Shown piece by piece: positions 18,054-27,767 of a stretch of 64,000 nt of DNA. The first letter of the stretch is position 1. Each line of letters opens with the position of its first letter. The notes beneath the pieces were generated by a model, which worked only from the letters and a program-made list of their open reading frames with translations, made no database searches and was not told where the DNA came from. Position numbers and translations under genes: made by a program. This stretch comes from Pseudomonas sp. KNUC1026 (GTDB lineage Bacteria > Pseudomonadota > Gammaproteobacteria > Pseudomonadales > Pseudomonadaceae): NCBI RefSeq assembly GCF_021650705.1, contig NZ_CP087138.1, positions 4,952,501 to 5,016,500 on the forward strand, in the 5' to 3' direction.

Positions 18054-18767
18054 TCAGAAATCGCCCCACAACTGCTGCGCCAGCGCCAACGCCACCACTG
18101 GTGCGGTTTCGGTGCGCAGCACCCGTGGCCCCAGCCGGGCGGGATGGAAGCCCTGAGCCTGGGCCTGAACGACTTCCTGTTCGGTGAGGCCGCCTTCCGG
18201 GCCGATCAAAAATGCCAGGCGCCCGGGCCGTGGATGGCTGGCAAGCGGCTCTGCCACCGGGTGCAGCACAAGCTTCAGGTCTGCCTCTGTCTGGCCAAGC
18301 CACTGCTCAAGAAGCAGTGGCGGATGTATCACCGGCACGCTGGAGCGCCCGCATTGCTCGCAGGCGCTGATTGCGACCTGCCGCCAGTGGGCCAGGCGTT
18401 TATCGGCACGCTCGTCCTTCAGGCGCACCTCGCAGCGCTCGCTGAAGATCGGAGTGATCTCGGCAACGCCCAGCTCGGTCGCCTTCTGAATGGCCCAGTC
18501 CATGCGCTCACCGCGCGACAGCCCCTGACCCAGATGCACATGCAGCCCGGAGTCCGGCTGGCCGGCCAACTGCTCGATCAGGCGCACGGTCACGTGCTTC
18601 TTGCCCACTTCCAGCAAGGTCCCCCGGTACTCCTGGCCGGAACCGTCGAACAACTGCAGCGCGTCGCCTTCGGCCAGGCGCAGCACCCGCGCGATGTAAT
18701 GGGCCTGCGCCTCCGGCAGCGGGTGGTCGCCCAGGCTCAGGGGCAGGTCTGTGTAAAAGCGTTTCAT
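18054..18767 (-). CDS. rsmE: 16S rRNA (uracil(1498)-N(3))-methyltransferase
   Basis: SPOUT-class SAM-dependent methyltransferase modifying U1498 of 16S rRNA. It has 237 residues: an N-terminal PUA-like region (MKRFYTDLPLSLGDHPLPEAQAHYI; ARVLRLAEGDALQLFDGSG) and a C-terminal knot with ELGVAEITPIFSERCEV, LIGPEGGLTEQEV and LRTETAPVVAL, the SAM-binding trefoil-knot motifs. It starts 18 nt after bioA ends, so bioA-rsmE is a likely operon. Confidence 0.95.
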   Translation of the reverse strand: MKRFYTDLPLSLGDHPLPEAQAHYIARVLRLAEGDALQLFDGSGQEYRGTLLEVGKKHVTVRLIEQLAGQPDSGLHVHLGQGLSRGERMDWAIQKATELGVAEITPIFSERCEVRLKDERADKRLAHWRQVAISACEQCGRSSVPVIHPPLLLEQWLGQTEADLKLVLHPVAEPLASHPRPGRLAFLIGPEGGLTEQEVVQAQAQGFHPARLGPRVLRTETAPVVALALAQQLWGDF

Positions 18768-18785
18768 CGATAACCTGTTCAGCGG

Positions 18786-20192
18786 TTAGCCCGGGTCACG
18801 AAAACCGGGGTGGAAGTCAGTCTTGACCGGCACGCTCACGCGGCTGCCGGTGGCGATGTCGATGCCCTCGCTGGCCACTTCGGCGAGGAAGTCGATCTGT
18901 TCGGGCGTTATCACATAAGGCGGCAGAAAATACACCACGCTGCCCAGCGGGCGCAGCAACGCGCCACGCGAAAGGCCATGTTCGAAAACCTTCAGGCCAC
19001 GGCGCTCCTGCCAAGGCCAGGCGGCCTTGGTGGTTTTATCCTTGACCATCTCTATGGCCAGCGCCATGCCGGTCTGGCGCACCTCACCCACATGCGGGTG
19101 GTCGGCCAGGTGCGCAGTAGCGCTGGCCATGCGCGTGGCCAGCGCCTTGTTGCGCTCGATCACGTTGTCTTGCTCGAAGATGTCGAGCGTGGCAAGCGCT
19201 GCGGCACAGGCCAGCGGGTTGCCGGTGTAGCTGTGCGAGTGCAGGAAGGCGCGCAGCGTGGAGTAGTCGTCGTAGAACGCCTGGTAGACGTCATCGGTGG
19301 TCAGCACCGCCGCCAGCGGCAGGTAGCCCCCGGTCAGGGCCTTGGACAGGCAGAGGAAATCCGGGCGGATGCCGGCCTGCTCGCAGGCGAACATCGTGCC
19401 GGTGCGGCCGAAGCCCACAGCGATTTCGTCGTGGATCAGGTGCACGCCGTAGCGGTCGCAGGCCTCACGCAGCAGTTGCAGGTACACCGGGTGATACATG
19501 CGCATGCCACCCGCGCCCTGAATCAGTGGCTCGACGATCACCGCAGCAACGCTGTCGTGGTGCTCGGCGAGGGTCTGCTCCATGGCAGCGAACATCGTGC
19601 GCGAGTGCTCTTCCCAGCTCACGCCCTCAGGGCGCAGGTAGCAGTCGGGGCTTGGCACTTTCAAGGTCTCGAGCAGCAGCGCCTTGTAGGTTTCGGTGAA
19701 CAACGGCACGTCGCCCACCGACATCGCCGCGATGGTTTCACCGTGGTAGCTGTTGGAGAGAGTAACGAAGCGCTTCTTGGCCGGTTGGCCGCGGTTGAGC
19801 CAGTAGTGGTAGCTCATCTTCAGCGCCACTTCGATGCATGAGGAACCGTTGTCGGCATCGAACACCCGGTCGAGCCCTTCGGGGGTGATCTTCACCAGGC
19901 GTTCGGACAGCTCGATCACCGGTGCGTGGCTGAAGCCGGCCAGGATCACGTGTTCGAGCTGGTCGACCTGCGCCTTGATACGCTCGTTGATGCGCGGGTT
20001 GGCGTGGCCGAAGACGTTGACCCACCAGGAGCTGACCGCATCGATATAGCGCCGGCCTTCGAAGTCTTCCAGCCACACCCCTTCACCACGGCGGATCGGT
20101 ATCACCGGTAGCGTCTCGTGGTCTTTCATCTGGGTGCAGGGGTGCCACAGCACGTTCAGGTCACGCTGCATCCACTGGTCGTTCAAGCTCAT
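18786..20192 (-). CDS. bioA: Adenosylmethionine-8-amino-7-oxononanoate aminotransferase
   Basis: PLP-dependent class III aminotransferase converting KAPA to DAPA in biotin synthesis with SAM as amino donor. The 468-residue protein starts MSLNDQWMQRDLNVLWHPCT at 20192. It shows RYIDAVSSWWVNVFGHANP, DNGSSCIEVALKM, SYHGETIAAMSVGD, LIHDEIAVGFGRTG and the PLP lysine in CLSKALTGGYLPLA. The other bio genes are not nearby, as is common in Pseudomonas. Substrate assignment is by family resemblance; some class III aminotransferases look similar, but the N-terminal WHPCTQM supports BioA. Confidence 0.9.
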   Translation of the reverse strand: MSLNDQWMQRDLNVLWHPCTQMKDHETLPVIPIRRGEGVWLEDFEGRRYIDAVSSWWVNVFGHANPRINERIKAQVDQLEHVILAGFSHAPVIELSERLVKITPEGLDRVFDADNGSSCIEVALKMSYHYWLNRGQPAKKRFVTLSNSYHGETIAAMSVGDVPLFTETYKALLLETLKVPSPDCYLRPEGVSWEEHSRTMFAAMEQTLAEHHDSVAAVIVEPLIQGAGGMRMYHPVYLQLLREACDRYGVHLIHDEIAVGFGRTGTMFACEQAGIRPDFLCLSKALTGGYLPLAAVLTTDDVYQAFYDDYSTLRAFLHSHSYTGNPLACAAALATLDIFEQDNVIERNKALATRMASATAHLADHPHVGEVRQTGMALAIEMVKDKTTKAAWPWQERRGLKVFEHGLSRGALLRPLGSVVYFLPPYVITPEQIDFLAEVASEGIDIATGSRVSVPVKTDFHPGFRDPG

Positions 20193-20276
20193 GGTGATTC
20201 TCCTGGCAGCACGTTTGGCCTGCTGGGCTAAATTGATGCGCAAGCCTATGCGTCATGGGCGATAGGGGCAACTGCC

Positions 20277-20293
20277 GTTAATGGTTAGTTAAC
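20277..20293. promoter_or_regulatory. Inverted repeat in the bioA / cytochrome b561 divergent region
   Basis: GTTAA-tggttag-TTAAC is a 5-bp-arm palindrome 85 bp upstream of bioA and 115 bp upstream of the cytochrome b561 gene. It could be an operator for either. I cannot match it confidently to a BirA-type site. Confidence 0.3.
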
Positions 20294-20407
20294 AGATGTA
20301 TTTCAGACTTTTCATCGCCTGGCTCGATAGATCAAAGCGAAAAATTCTGCTTTTTTTCGATGTTTAAGCCGGTACGCTTGCTCCCACGGTTATCGAGGAT
20401 TTCGCCG

Positions 20408-20959
20408 ATGCAGCTCAAGAATTCACCCGCCCGTTATGGCGCCGTCAGCATGTTCCTGCATTGGGGCACAGCCTTGACGGTGTTCGGCATGTTCGCCCTG
20501 GGCCTGTGGATGGTCGGCCTTGGTTATTACGATCCTTGGCGCAAGGCAGGCCCGGACCTGCACAAAAGCATCGGGCTGACGTTGTTCTTCTTCATGCTGT
20601 TGCGCGTGGTGTGGCGTTTCATCAGCGCGCCACCGCCGCCTACTCCCAATCAGGGCCGGCTGACACGCCTGGCCGCTGCGGCGGGGCACTTGTTTCTCTA
20701 CGCAGACCTGTTCCTGGTGATGATCACCGGTTACCTGATCTCCACTGCCGACGGTGTGGGCATTCCGGTATTCGGGCTGTTCGACGTTCCTGCGTTGTTC
20801 ACAGGCTCCGACAGCCAGGCCGAGGTCGCCGGGACGGTGCATCTGTACCTGGCCTGGGCGCTGGTGAGCTTTGCGGTACTGCATGGCCTGGCCGCGCTCA
20901 AGCATCACTTCATCGACCGTGACGCTACCTTCATTCGCATGCTGGGCCGCAAGGCCTGA
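20408..20959 (+). CDS. Cytochrome b561 family protein
   Basis: Four-helix di-haem inner-membrane cytochrome of 183 residues. Likely haem ligands: His in MFLHWGTAL (helix 1), DLHKSIGL (helix 2) and the C-terminal LHGLAALKHHF (helix 4). Family members shuttle electrons from quinol to respiratory or superoxide-linked partners. It is followed 37 nt later by yceI; the cytochrome b561-YceI pairing is common and may reflect isoprenoid-quinone handling by YceI. The start is the ATG at 20408 (MQLKNSPARYG). Confidence 0.92.
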   Translation: MQLKNSPARYGAVSMFLHWGTALTVFGMFALGLWMVGLGYYDPWRKAGPDLHKSIGLTLFFFMLLRVVWRFISAPPPPTPNQGRLTRLAAAAGHLFLYADLFLVMITGYLISTADGVGIPVFGLFDVPALFTGSDSQAEVAGTVHLYLAWALVSFAVLHGLAALKHHFIDRDATFIRMLGRKA

Positions 20960-20996
20960 CCTACACTCACCCGATCCAAGCAAAAGGAACATCGCT

Positions 20997-21602
20997 ATGT
21001 TGAAGAAAACCCTGGCCGCCCTGGCTATCGGTTCCGCCCTGCTGACCGCAGGCCAAGCCATGGCCGAGCCGGTCAACTACAAGATCGACAAGGAAGGCCA
21101 GCACGCTTTCGTCGACTTCAAGATCAGCCACCTGGGTTACAGCTTCATCACCGGTACCTTCAAAGACTTCGACGGCTCCTTCGTCTGGGATGCCGACAAG
21201 CCGGAAAACTCCTCGGTACAGGTCACCCTGAAAACCGCCAGCGTGTTCACCAACCACGCAGAACGCGACAAGCACATCAGCAGCAAAGACTTCCTCGATG
21301 TCGCCAAGTACCCGGAAGCGACCTTCAAGTCCACCAAGGTCACCCCCACCGGCAAGAATGCCGATGGCAAGCTGACTGCTGACGTGGCCGGTGACCTGAC
21401 CCTGCAAGGCGTCACCAAGCCTGTCGTGATCAAGTCGACCTTCCTGGGCGAAGGCAAAGACCCGTGGGGTGGCTACCGTGCAGGTTTCGAAGGCCAGACC
21501 ACCATCAACCGCAAGGATTTCGCGCCCAAGACCATGGACCTGGGCCCGCAGTCCGACACCGTTACCCTGTACTTCACCTTCGAAGGTGTTAAGCAGAAGT
21601 AA
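20997..21602 (+). CDS. YceI family periplasmic lipid-binding protein
   Basis: Secreted lipocalin-like protein of 201 residues. The signal peptide MLKKTLAALAIGSALLTAGQAMA (cleavage after AMA) is followed by a YceI beta-barrel with YKIDKEGQHAFVDFKISHLGYS, HISSKDFLDVAKYPEATF, LTLQGVTKPV and a C-terminal DTVTLYFTFEGV. YceI proteins bind polyisoprenoid lipids. An AAAAGGA ribosome-binding site precedes the ATG at 20997. It is likely co-transcribed with the cytochrome b561 gene and ends at a strong terminator. Confidence 0.93.
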   Translation: MLKKTLAALAIGSALLTAGQAMAEPVNYKIDKEGQHAFVDFKISHLGYSFITGTFKDFDGSFVWDADKPENSSVQVTLKTASVFTNHAERDKHISSKDFLDVAKYPEATFKSTKVTPTGKNADGKLTADVAGDLTLQGVTKPVVIKSTFLGEGKDPWGGYRAGFEGQTTINRKDFAPKTMDLGPQSDTVTLYFTFEGVKQK

Positions 21603-21617
21603 AGGTTGGCACCAACG

Positions 21618-21647
21618 AAAAGGCCGCGCTCTTGAGCGCGGCCTTTT
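21618..21647. terminator. Bidirectional terminator (yceI / rhlE)
   Basis: AAAAGGCCGCGCT-cttg-AGCGCGGCCTTTT: perfect GC stem with A and T flanks between convergent yceI and rhlE. Confidence 0.9.
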
Positions 21648-21671
21648 CATTTGCAGCGAACGGAGCCTGAA

Positions 21672-23573
21672 TCAGCTCTCGCCGCGGGTCAGCAGGGCGG
21701 GTTTTTCACCGCGCGGCTTGTTGCTGCGCTGCAGCTCGTCCAACTGCTCGAGCGTGAGCGAGCTCAGGCGGGACTCCTTGTGGATGATCTTCGGCTTGGG
21801 TGCGTCCTGGCGTGCAGAAGGGATCATCGACTCGCCACGCGGCGCGTCGCCGGTGAGCACGCGGCGGCTGCCGCCGTCGCGACGGCTCTGGCCGCCGCCA
21901 TTGCTGCCACGGCGGTTGTTGTTGGCTGGTTTGGCCCCACCGCCATTGCTGCGCGGCGCGCCCTGGCCTTGACCTTGACCCTGGCCCTGGCGGCGTTGCT
22001 GCGCCTGGTTCTGGCCTTGGCCGGCGCTGCCAGCCGGGCGGCGGTTGCGGCCGCCGGGCTTCTGGTCCTTGTAGGGGCTGACGTAGTCGGCGCGGTTGCC
22101 GAAGTTATCGACGTCGTCGTCACGGAATTCTTCCGGGTCGCGAGCTGCCTGCGAGCTTGCGCCCGCTGCCTGGCTCTGGCCCTCAGGCTTCTTGCCGCTG
22201 CGTTGGCGGCGATTGCGGCGCTCACCGGCAGGGCGCTCGCCTGTGGTCTGCTTCTCGCCACGGCTTTCGCCAGCGGGCTGGTCAGCGGCCTTTTCTTTCG
22301 GCTTGTCCTTGCGAGGCTTGTCTTTGCGCCCACCATTGTTGCTGTTGGCACCCTGCCCACGGCCGCGGCCCTGTGGCTGGCGAGGCTCGCGCACCTCAGG
22401 CTTCTCAGCCTCGATGGTGCTGGCGTCGAAGCCCATGGCGTCGCCATCAGGGATACGCTGGCGGGTCATGCGCTCGATGCTCTTGAGCAGCTTCTCCTCG
22501 TCAGGTGCGACCAGCGAGATAGCCTCGCCGCTACGACCTGCCCGGCCAGTACGGCCAATGCGGTGTACGTAGTCTTCCTCGACATTGGGCAGCTCGAAGT
22601 TGACCACATGGGGCAACTGGTCGATGTCCAGGCCGCGAGCGGCGATGTCGGTGGCGACCATGACTCGCACAGTACCGGCCTTGAAGTCGGCCAAGGCCTT
22701 GGTGCGAGCGTTCTGGCTCTTGTTGCCGTGAATCGGCGCGGCGGTGAGGCCGTGCTTGTTCAGGTACTCGGCCAGGCGGTTGGCGCCGTGCTTGGTGCGG
22801 GTGAACACCAGCACTTGCTCCCACGCACCCAGGGTGATCAGGTGCGCCAGCAACGCGCGCTTGTGAGACGCCTGCAGGCGGAACACACGCTGCTCGATAC
22901 GCTCGACCGTGGTGTTGGGTGGGGCGACTTCGATGCGCTCGGGGTTGTCCAGCAGCTTCTCGGCAAGGTCGGTGATGTCCTTGGAGAAGGTGGCCGAGAA
23001 CAGCAGGTTCTGGCGCTTGTCAGGGAGGCGCGCGAGGACCTTTTTCACGTCGTGGATGAAGCCCATGTCGAGCATGCGGTCGGCTTCATCGAGTACGAGG
23101 ATTTCGACATGGGACAGGTCGACGCTGCCTTGGCCGGCCAGGTCGAGCAGGCGGCCGGGGCACGCCACCAGCACATCGACACCCTTGGCCAGGGCCTGCA
23201 CCTGCGGGTTCATGCCGACGCCGCCGAAGACGCAGGCGCTGACGAACTTGAGGTCGCGGGCATAGATCTTGAAGCTGTCATGCACCTGGGCCGCCAGCTC
23301 GCGGGTGGGGGTGAGCACCAGCACGCGAGGTTGCTTGGGGCCATGGCGGCGAGATTCGTCCGGGTGGCCTTCAGGGAAAAGGCGCTCGAGGATCGGCAAA
23401 GCGAAACCGGCGGTCTTGCCGGTACCCGTCTGGGCCGCCACCATCAGGTCGCGACCTTGCAACACGGCGGGAACGGCCCGCTGTTGCACCGGGGTTGGCT
23501 GCGTGTAGCCCGCGGCCTCGATAGCGCGGACTAGAGCCTCGGAGAGACCGAGGGAAGCAAAGGACATGGGCAA
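21672..23573 (-). CDS. rhlE: DEAD-box ATP-dependent RNA helicase RhlE-like
   Basis: RNA helicase of 633 residues. Core motifs: Q motif (FASLGLSEALVRAIEAAGYTQPTPVQ start and Gln), AQTGTGKT, PTRELAAQV, VLDEADRML, LFSATFS, ARGLDIDQLPHVVNF and HRIGRTGRAGR within about 390 residues. A long disordered tail (about 400-610) rich in Arg, Gly, Gln and Asn follows, with KDKPRKDK blocks and a GQGQGQGQG run, then a conserved-looking end (SSLTLEQLDELQRSNK). Such basic tails mediate RNA binding, degradosome contact or phase separation in Pseudomonas RhlE proteins. A leader of about 185 nt may precede the ATG. Confidence 0.92.
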   Translation of the reverse strand: MPMSFASLGLSEALVRAIEAAGYTQPTPVQQRAVPAVLQGRDLMVAAQTGTGKTAGFALPILERLFPEGHPDESRRHGPKQPRVLVLTPTRELAAQVHDSFKIYARDLKFVSACVFGGVGMNPQVQALAKGVDVLVACPGRLLDLAGQGSVDLSHVEILVLDEADRMLDMGFIHDVKKVLARLPDKRQNLLFSATFSKDITDLAEKLLDNPERIEVAPPNTTVERIEQRVFRLQASHKRALLAHLITLGAWEQVLVFTRTKHGANRLAEYLNKHGLTAAPIHGNKSQNARTKALADFKAGTVRVMVATDIAARGLDIDQLPHVVNFELPNVEEDYVHRIGRTGRAGRSGEAISLVAPDEEKLLKSIERMTRQRIPDGDAMGFDASTIEAEKPEVREPRQPQGRGRGQGANSNNGGRKDKPRKDKPKEKAADQPAGESRGEKQTTGERPAGERRNRRQRSGKKPEGQSQAAGASSQAARDPEEFRDDDVDNFGNRADYVSPYKDQKPGGRNRRPAGSAGQGQNQAQQRRQGQGQGQGQGAPRSNGGGAKPANNNRRGSNGGGQSRRDGGSRRVLTGDAPRGESMIPSARQDAPKPKIIHKESRLSSLTLEQLDELQRSNKPRGEKPALLTRGES

Positions 23574-23762
23574 TCCTGTTCATGTGGGGGCTAGTGCCCG
23601 AAGGTAATCTTGCCTGGCGCGAACGGCATGAGGATGCGCGTGGCGACCGGTACTGCCGGAGCTTCGCCGCCGTATTGGTGAAAATGGCTACCTGGGGCAG
23701 GTAGCGCCAATAGGCGTTTTTGCGAGATCGGGCGTCCGGGCGTAAGCCTGGCGGGAAGGCCG

Positions 23763-23791
23763 AGTATAACAGAGGCTCGGCCACAGCAACC
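23763..23791 (-). promoter_or_regulatory. Possible rhlE promoter with long leader
   Basis: TATACT (-10) at 23763-23768 on the minus strand, with a weak GGTTGC -35-like hexamer 17 nt upstream. It would give rhlE a 5' leader of about 185 nt. Weak evidence: only the -10 is close to consensus. Confidence 0.35.
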
Positions 23792-23828
23792 GATTGTAAT
23801 GATGTTCTTGAACAAAAAACAGCCACCT

Positions 23829-24596
23829 TCATGGCGCGGGGGTGGCGAATCGCGCCAGCAACTCGACGTAAGCCGGCTCACCGCGGAACTGGCGCAAGGT
23901 ACTGGCAAAGCGCTCTGCAAGCTCTTCCATGCCCGGCCCGCGGCGTAGCGCCAGGTATTGGCGGTCGCTGCTGACCACGGTAGGCAGGGCGCTGACCTGC
24001 TGCTGGAGGTTGAGGTGTTCCAGCGCGTATTGCCCGGCCCGGCGGTCAGTGATGACCAGATCGACGCGCCCCAGCATCAACTTGCCCAGGTTGGCCTCGA
24101 GTGTCGGCGCGGACTCCCGGTAGATGCCCGGCGCCTTCATGAACGCCTCGCCATACTGGAACCCGGCCTGGGTGCCGATGATCAGCCCTTGCAGGTCAGC
24201 CATTGTGTTGAACGCATGGGGGCGCTCGTTGGCCTGGAACAGCAGGAACTCCACCTCCGACAGCGGCTCGCTGGGGTAGATCAGCATGGCGTCGCGTTCG
24301 CGGGTTTCAAGGATGTCCAGCACGGCGTCCGCCTGCCCTTGGCGAGCCATCGCCAGGCAGCGCCGCCACGGCAGGAACTGCCAGTGCACCTGAACATTCA
24401 TGCGGCGGAACACTTCAGCGGCGATTTCGTAATCCAGCCCCGTCGGCTTGCCGTCTTTCAGGTAGCTGAAAGGCGCCCAGGGTTCGGTCACCAACCGCAA
24501 TGGCTCCGCACGCGCGCTCAAGGCCAAGGTTGCCAGCAAGGCGGCAACCAGCCAGCGCCAAAGGGCAGGCAGGGTAGGCAAGCGGTCAGGGAGCAT
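23829..24596 (-). CDS. Solitary extracellular solute-binding protein, family 3
   Basis: Periplasmic binding protein of 255 residues. The N-terminal segment has a hydrophobic signal (WRWLVAALLATLALSARA) followed by EPLRLVTEPWAPFSYLKDGKPTGLDYEIAAEV, the SBP_bac_3 (HisJ/ArtJ-like) opening. No permease or ATPase lies nearby, so it is an orphan or serves a transporter or signalling protein encoded elsewhere. A second protein of the same type lies at 53707-54447. Ligand unknown; amino acid-like by family. Confidence 0.8.
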   Translation of the reverse strand: MLPDRLPTLPALWRWLVAALLATLALSARAEPLRLVTEPWAPFSYLKDGKPTGLDYEIAAEVFRRMNVQVHWQFLPWRRCLAMARQGQADAVLDILETRERDAMLIYPSEPLSEVEFLLFQANERPHAFNTMADLQGLIIGTQAGFQYGEAFMKAPGIYRESAPTLEANLGKLMLGRVDLVITDRRAGQYALEHLNLQQQVSALPTVVSSDRQYLALRRGPGMEELAERFASTLRQFRGEPAYVELLARFATPAP

Positions 24597-24668
24597 GGGC
24601 GGGCCAGATAAGGCAAACGGTAGGCATGGTAGTGCGCGCGCCTACCGTTTGGCCACCCGCCAGTTTTG

Positions 24669-25513
24669 TCAGCTAGGCAACTGCAGGTTGTTCCAGATCG
24701 CCAGGCTAGGCTCGGCCTGGTTCAGGGTGTAGAAGTGCAGGCCAGGCGCGCCGCCGGCCAGCAGTTGCTCACACAGGCGGGTGATGACTTCTTCACCGAA
24801 AGCCTGAATGCTGGCGCTGTCGTCACCGTAGGCTTCCAGCTGCTTGCGCACCCAGCGCGGGATCTCGGCGCCACAGGCGTCGGAGAAGCGTGCCAGCTTG
24901 CTGTAGTTGGTGATCGGCATGATGCCCGGAACGATCGGGATATCCACACCCAGCTTGCGTACGCGCTCGACGAAGTAGAAGTAGCAGTCGGCGTTGAAGA
25001 AGTACTGGGTAATGGCGCTGTTGGCACCGGCCTTGGCCTTGGTGGCGAAGGCGGCCAGATCGTGCTCGAAATTGCGCGCCTGCGGGTGCATCTCAGGGTA
25101 CGCAGCCACTTCCAGGTGGAAGTGGTCGCCGGTTTCGGCGCGGATGAATTCGACCAGGTCGCTGGCATGGCGCAATTCGCCTGCCGCCATGCCCATGCCC
25201 GAGGGCAGGTCACCGCGCAGCGCAACGATACGCTTGATGCCGGCGTTCTTGTATCCGGCCAGCAGCTCACGCAGCTCGGCCTTGGTGTCGCCTACGCAAG
25301 AGAGGTGAGGCGCGGCGGGCACGCTGACTTCGCGCTCCAGTTGCAGCACCGTACCCAGCGTGCGATCACGGGTCGAGCCACCGGCACCGTAGGTGCAGGA
25401 GAAGAAAGCAGGTTTGTGAGCCGCCAACTGGCGCGCCACACCCATGAGCTTCTCGTGCCCCGCCTCGGTCTTGGTGGGGAAAACTCGAAACTGATGTTAT
25501 CTGATGTCGTCAT
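24669..25513 (-). CDS. metF: 5,10-methylenetetrahydrofolate reductase, with one apparent frameshift
   Basis: Flavoenzyme reducing methylene-THF to methyl-THF, the methyl donor for methionine synthesis. The start MTTSDNISFEF (ATG at 25513) is in one frame. The remainder (KLMGVARQLAAHKPAFFSCTYGAGGST ... FLIKQYFFN-type ITQYFFNADCY ... TLNQAEPSLAIWNNL) is in another. Restoring one T in the run at 25480-25483 (T4 to T5) gives SFEFFPTKTEAGHEKLM and a 281-residue protein, the normal length. It lies 100 nt downstream of ahcY, with an extended hairpin between them. Confidence 0.9.
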
Positions 25514-25549
25514 GGAAGAGCCTTCACTCAGCCTCAAGCTCCAAGCCTC

Positions 25550-25589
25550 AAGCTGCAAGCCAAGGCAGATCTGCTTTGACTTGCAGCTT
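25550..25589. repeat. Near-perfect 20-bp inverted repeat between ahcY and metF
   Basis: AAGCTGCAAG (25550) and CTTGCAGCTT (25580) are perfect arms; the intervening CAAGGCAGA/TCTGCTTTG also pairs apart from one mismatch and one G-T. The whole 40 nt forms one long hairpin in the ahcY-metF transcript. Further AGCTTGCAGCT copies flank it. No U-tract, so it is more likely an mRNA-processing or attenuating element or repeat than a terminator. Confidence 0.7.
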
Positions 25590-25612
25590 GCAGCTAAAAG
25601 CTTGCAGCTCGA

Positions 25613-27022
<1,410 letters not shown>

Positions 27023-27049
27023 TGAAGAGCCTCCATTCGTTAGGTGCGA

Positions 27050-27146
27050 ATGGGCGCCGTTGTGCGTTTGGCCACGGAACCGGGCCGGAGCACGCCCCAT
27101 CCGAGCCTGACAGGTGAACACCTGCTGCAGCGCCCCTCGGACAGGT
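27050..27146 (-). promoter_or_regulatory. SAH riboswitch upstream of ahcY
   Basis: The ahcY leader carries the SAH riboswitch signature read 5' to 3' on the minus strand. TCCGAG (27136-27141) pairs with CTCGGA (27100-27105) and is followed by GGGGCGCTGCAGC and CAGGCTCGGA. A downstream CAACGGCGCCC (27052-27058 arm) pairs with GGGGCGC as the pseudoknot. A small hairpin CATTCG/CGAATG (27034-27052) sits against the ribosome-binding site and overlaps the last pseudoknot base, a plausible expression platform. The riboswitch class is known upstream of ahcY in Pseudomonas; it activates expression when SAH accumulates. Confidence 0.88.
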
Positions 27147-27193
27147 GGCGGGAACGCCCGCGGCAGTGGCGGGCGCTGAACGAAAACGGTGTG

Positions 27194-27222
27194 ATTATAG
27201 GGAAGGGTTTCGGGGCTGTCGA
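27194..27222 (-). promoter_or_regulatory. Sigma-70 promoter of ahcY
   Basis: TATAAT (27194-27199) and TCGACA (27217-27222) on the minus strand, separated by exactly 17 nt. It is placed so that the transcript starts about 45 nt upstream of the riboswitch. Confidence 0.75.
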
Positions 27223-27325
27223 ATCCCCGCAAAGGTGTTTTGCACAGCCGGCCATCGGACGATTGTGGGCGTTGCACCCGCTCTGCCATCATGGCCGGCA
27301 CATCCCCAGACGGCAGGAGCGCGCC

Positions 27326-27724
27326 ATGAACTTCCACACCCGCAAGTGGGTGAAACCCGAAGACCTCAACCCCAACGGCACCCTGTTCGGTGGCAGCCTG
27401 CTGCGCTGGATCGACGAAGAGGCGGCGATCTACGCCATCGTGCAGCTGGGTAATCAGCGGGTCGTGACCAAGTACATTTCCGAGATCAACTTCGTCAGCG
27501 CCTCGCGCCAGGGCGACATCATCGAACTGGGCATCACCGCCACCGAGTTCGGCCGCACCTCGATCACCTTGAGCTGCGAAGTGCGCAACAAGATCACTCG
27601 CAAGAGCATTCTGACCATCGACAAGCTGGTGTTCGTCAACCTCGGCGAGGACGGCCTGCCTGCCCCGCACGGCCGCACCGAAATCCGCTACATCAAGGAC
27701 CAGTTCTCCAGCGAAGAGCTTTGA
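27326..27724 (+). CDS. Acyl-CoA thioesterase (hotdog fold, YciA-like)
   Basis: Hotdog-fold thioesterase of 132 residues hydrolysing acyl-CoA. MNFHTRKWVKPEDLNPNGTL is followed by the active-site block PNGTLFGGSLLRWIDEEAA, then VTKYISEINFVSASRQGDIIELG and EFGRTSITLSCEVRN, the YciA/acyl-CoA hydrolase pattern with the catalytic Asp in WIDE. The ATG at 27326 has a CAGGAG ribosome-binding site. It is divergent from ahcY and ends at a terminator. Confidence 0.9.
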   Translation: MNFHTRKWVKPEDLNPNGTLFGGSLLRWIDEEAAIYAIVQLGNQRVVTKYISEINFVSASRQGDIIELGITATEFGRTSITLSCEVRNKITRKSILTIDKLVFVNLGEDGLPAPHGRTEIRYIKDQFSSEEL

Positions 27725-27733
27725 CCTGAAACG

Positions 27734-27761
27734 AAAAGGCCGGGCAATCGCCCGGCCTTTC
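27734..27761. terminator. Bidirectional terminator
   Basis: AAAGGCCGGG-caatcg-CCCGGCCTTT stem flanked by A and T tracts between the thioesterase gene and the convergent small membrane peptide gene. Confidence 0.88.
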
Positions 27762-27767
27762 GTATTT

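Noticed and set aside
21651..23534. A 627-codon open frame antisense to rhlE
   Set aside because: Ala/Leu/Val-rich mirror of the Arg/Gly tail and helicase core; no start signals; the sense gene is unambiguous.
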